Of a DNA stretch of 64,000 nucleotides, positions 63,350 to 64,000 are shown piece by piece; within the stretch, counting starts at the first letter, position 1, and each line of letters starts with the position of its first letter. This DNA is from Methanoregula sp. (GTDB lineage: Archaea; Halobacteriota; Methanomicrobia; Methanomicrobiales; Methanospirillaceae). Location of the stretch: contig NZ_JAQTQD010000003.1 in assembly GCF_028712425.1 (NCBI RefSeq), forward strand, positions 1-64,000. The letters are read 5' to 3'. The position numbers and the translations under genes are program-made. Under the pieces are notes generated by a model. That model was not told where the DNA came from. It saw nothing but the letters and a program-made list of their open reading frames with translations, and did no database searches.

Positions 63350-63817
63350 TTGGTGCGAATTTTGCACAACAATCTTTTTAAATTTTATTCGGATAAAGCA
63401 AGAGATGTACTAAATAACAGAAATTTTTTTGAAAGTGTCTATCTTACTTCACTAATAACTTTATTGGCTCCTATCCTCTCTTTTCAAAGTGCTTCGGATG
63501 GAACTTTATTAGCAGTTCTTTTAGGAAATTATCTAGCGACATTCATTTTTTTAATTTGTTTGTCTGGAATTCCAATATTAGCGTATATTTTCTTTGAGTT
63601 AAAATATCGAGAATACCGATTCAACTACATGCGAATTGTAATTGGCCATTTATACAATACTGATATCAAAAAAAGAGAGGGGGCTCCAACAACATATTTC
63701 GAATTATGTGATATTCTTATTGAAATGACATTATTTTCGAGAGATCATATAATGATAATTCTACGAGATCTCGCTCTTTATCAAGAACCAGATTCGCCAC
63801 CACAAGCAATCGCATAA
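63350..63817 (+). CDS. Membrane protein of unknown function, AT-rich
   Basis: The 155-residue protein starts with TTG at 63350 (or GTG at 63353) and has two membrane helices (about 28-48 and 60-82), followed by a cytosolic domain with YREYRFNYMRIVIGHLYNTDIKKREG and ILIEMTLFSRDHIMIILRDLAL. It follows its small neighbour by 6 bp, so the two may be a pair. Composition suggests acquisition with the mobile island. Function unknown. Confidence 0.5.
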   Translation: MVRILHNNLFKFYSDKARDVLNNRNFFESVYLTSLITLLAPILSFQSASDGTLLAVLLGNYLATFIFLICLSGIPILAYIFFELKYREYRFNYMRIVIGHLYNTDIKKREGAPTTYFELCDILIEMTLFSRDHIMIILRDLALYQEPDSPPQAIA

Positions 63818-63902
63818 ATTTTATTCTTCACCAACCTCAGCGCAACACCAATCGGTGCTGCTGTGGATCAACCATTAAAGCAACAGAACAATTTCAACAA
63901 AC

Positions 63903-63910
63903 TTTATATA
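63903..63910 (+). promoter_or_regulatory. TATA box of the thermosome gene
   Basis: TTTATATA lies about 53 bp before the ATG at 63963, giving a predicted start of transcription near 63935 and a leader of about 28 nt. GGTGA 5-6 nt before the ATG is the ribosome site. Confidence 0.55.
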
Positions 63911-63962
63911 GAACCACAAACCAATTTTAGTGCTAAATCTAGTGCAAAACGTGGTGATTTTA

Positions 63963-64000
63963 ATGTCACAGCAACTTGGAGGACAACAGATTCTTATTCT
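63963..64000 (+). CDS. Thermosome (group II chaperonin) subunit, 5' end only
   Basis: The last 38 bases encode MSQQLGGQQILIL, which fits the N-terminus of methanogen thermosome subunits (normally MSAQLGGQPIIILPEG-like). The gene runs off the right edge. Promoter elements and a ribosome site precede it. The match rests on 13 residues plus context, so the call is made on family knowledge. The full product would be a 60-kDa chaperonin subunit that refolds cytosolic proteins. Confidence 0.65.
   Translation, partial: MSQQLGGQQILI

Overview
The window reads as part of the chromosome of a methanogenic archaeon, most likely a Methanoregula-like member of Methanomicrobiales (inference). The archaeal signature genes are translation factor aIF1A, RPA with a partner OB-fold protein, deoxyhypusine synthase, the tRNA(Ile2) agmatidine synthetase TiaS, Trm5b, CTP-dependent riboflavin kinase, HMG-CoA reductase and a DUF35-thiolase-HMG-CoA synthase operon, CbiZ, an archaeal initiator tRNA-Met, and a thermosome gene start at the right edge. 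Genes are GC-rich with GC-ending codons, spacers are often AT-rich with TATA boxes, and many genes overlap by ATGA/GTGA.

Layout: 0.1-3.3 kb holds exported proteins (one tandem paralogue pair), a possible truncated secreted peptide and the tail of a lost gene. 3.5-9.6 kb holds a REC-PAS regulator, a methyltransferase, a TPR protein, initiator tRNA-Met, thioredoxin, Kup, a LysE exporter and aIF1A. 9.7-17.1 kb holds a six-gene overlapping operon of pilin-like proteins, diverging from a large secreted Ig/VWA protein. 17.2-24.1 kb is metabolic: hisG, DUF1015, rimI, an amino acid permease, HMG-CoA reductase, trm5b. 24.6-26.6 kb holds a membrane wHTH protein and two exported proteins. 26.8-31.6 kb holds the mevalonate operon (regulator, HMG-CoA synthase, thiolase, DUF35) divergent from ribK-ribB. 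31.7-40.5 kb holds an M24 peptidase, a 53-aa protein, a methyltransferase, two related surface proteins (one frameshifted), the RPA pair, DUF1858, a hairpin array, and CbiZ overlapping a stand-alone glycyl-radical-type domain protein. 40.6-44.3 kb holds dys-pyrF and, divergently, an uncharacterised six-gene operon. 44.5-60.7 kb holds CheW, an Eco57I-like methylase with an altered catalytic motif, two giant REC-multiPAS histidine kinases (one cut by an in-frame TAG), a zinc-ribbon/TPR membrane protein, TiaS and an HTH regulator. 60.9-63.8 kb is AT-rich accessory DNA: a beta-class DNA methyltransferase, a DUF2080 transposon protein, a transposase remnant and two membrane proteins, before the thermosome gene.

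Most notable candidates: the 42.3-44.3 kb operon, three of whose products share a DR-(x)n-EEW/EEY module with a coiled coil and whose other members add a beta-barrel/amphipathic-helix protein, a membrane-anchored coiled coil and a zinc-finger protein; the tandem hairpin array at 38.99-39.20 kb; the stand-alone NrdD-like glycyl-radical domain coupled to cobamide salvage; the amber codon inside a sensor kinase; and a CTG start for aIF1A. Two gene lesions (an extra A near 36.36 kb and TAG at 52508) could be real mutations or assembly errors.
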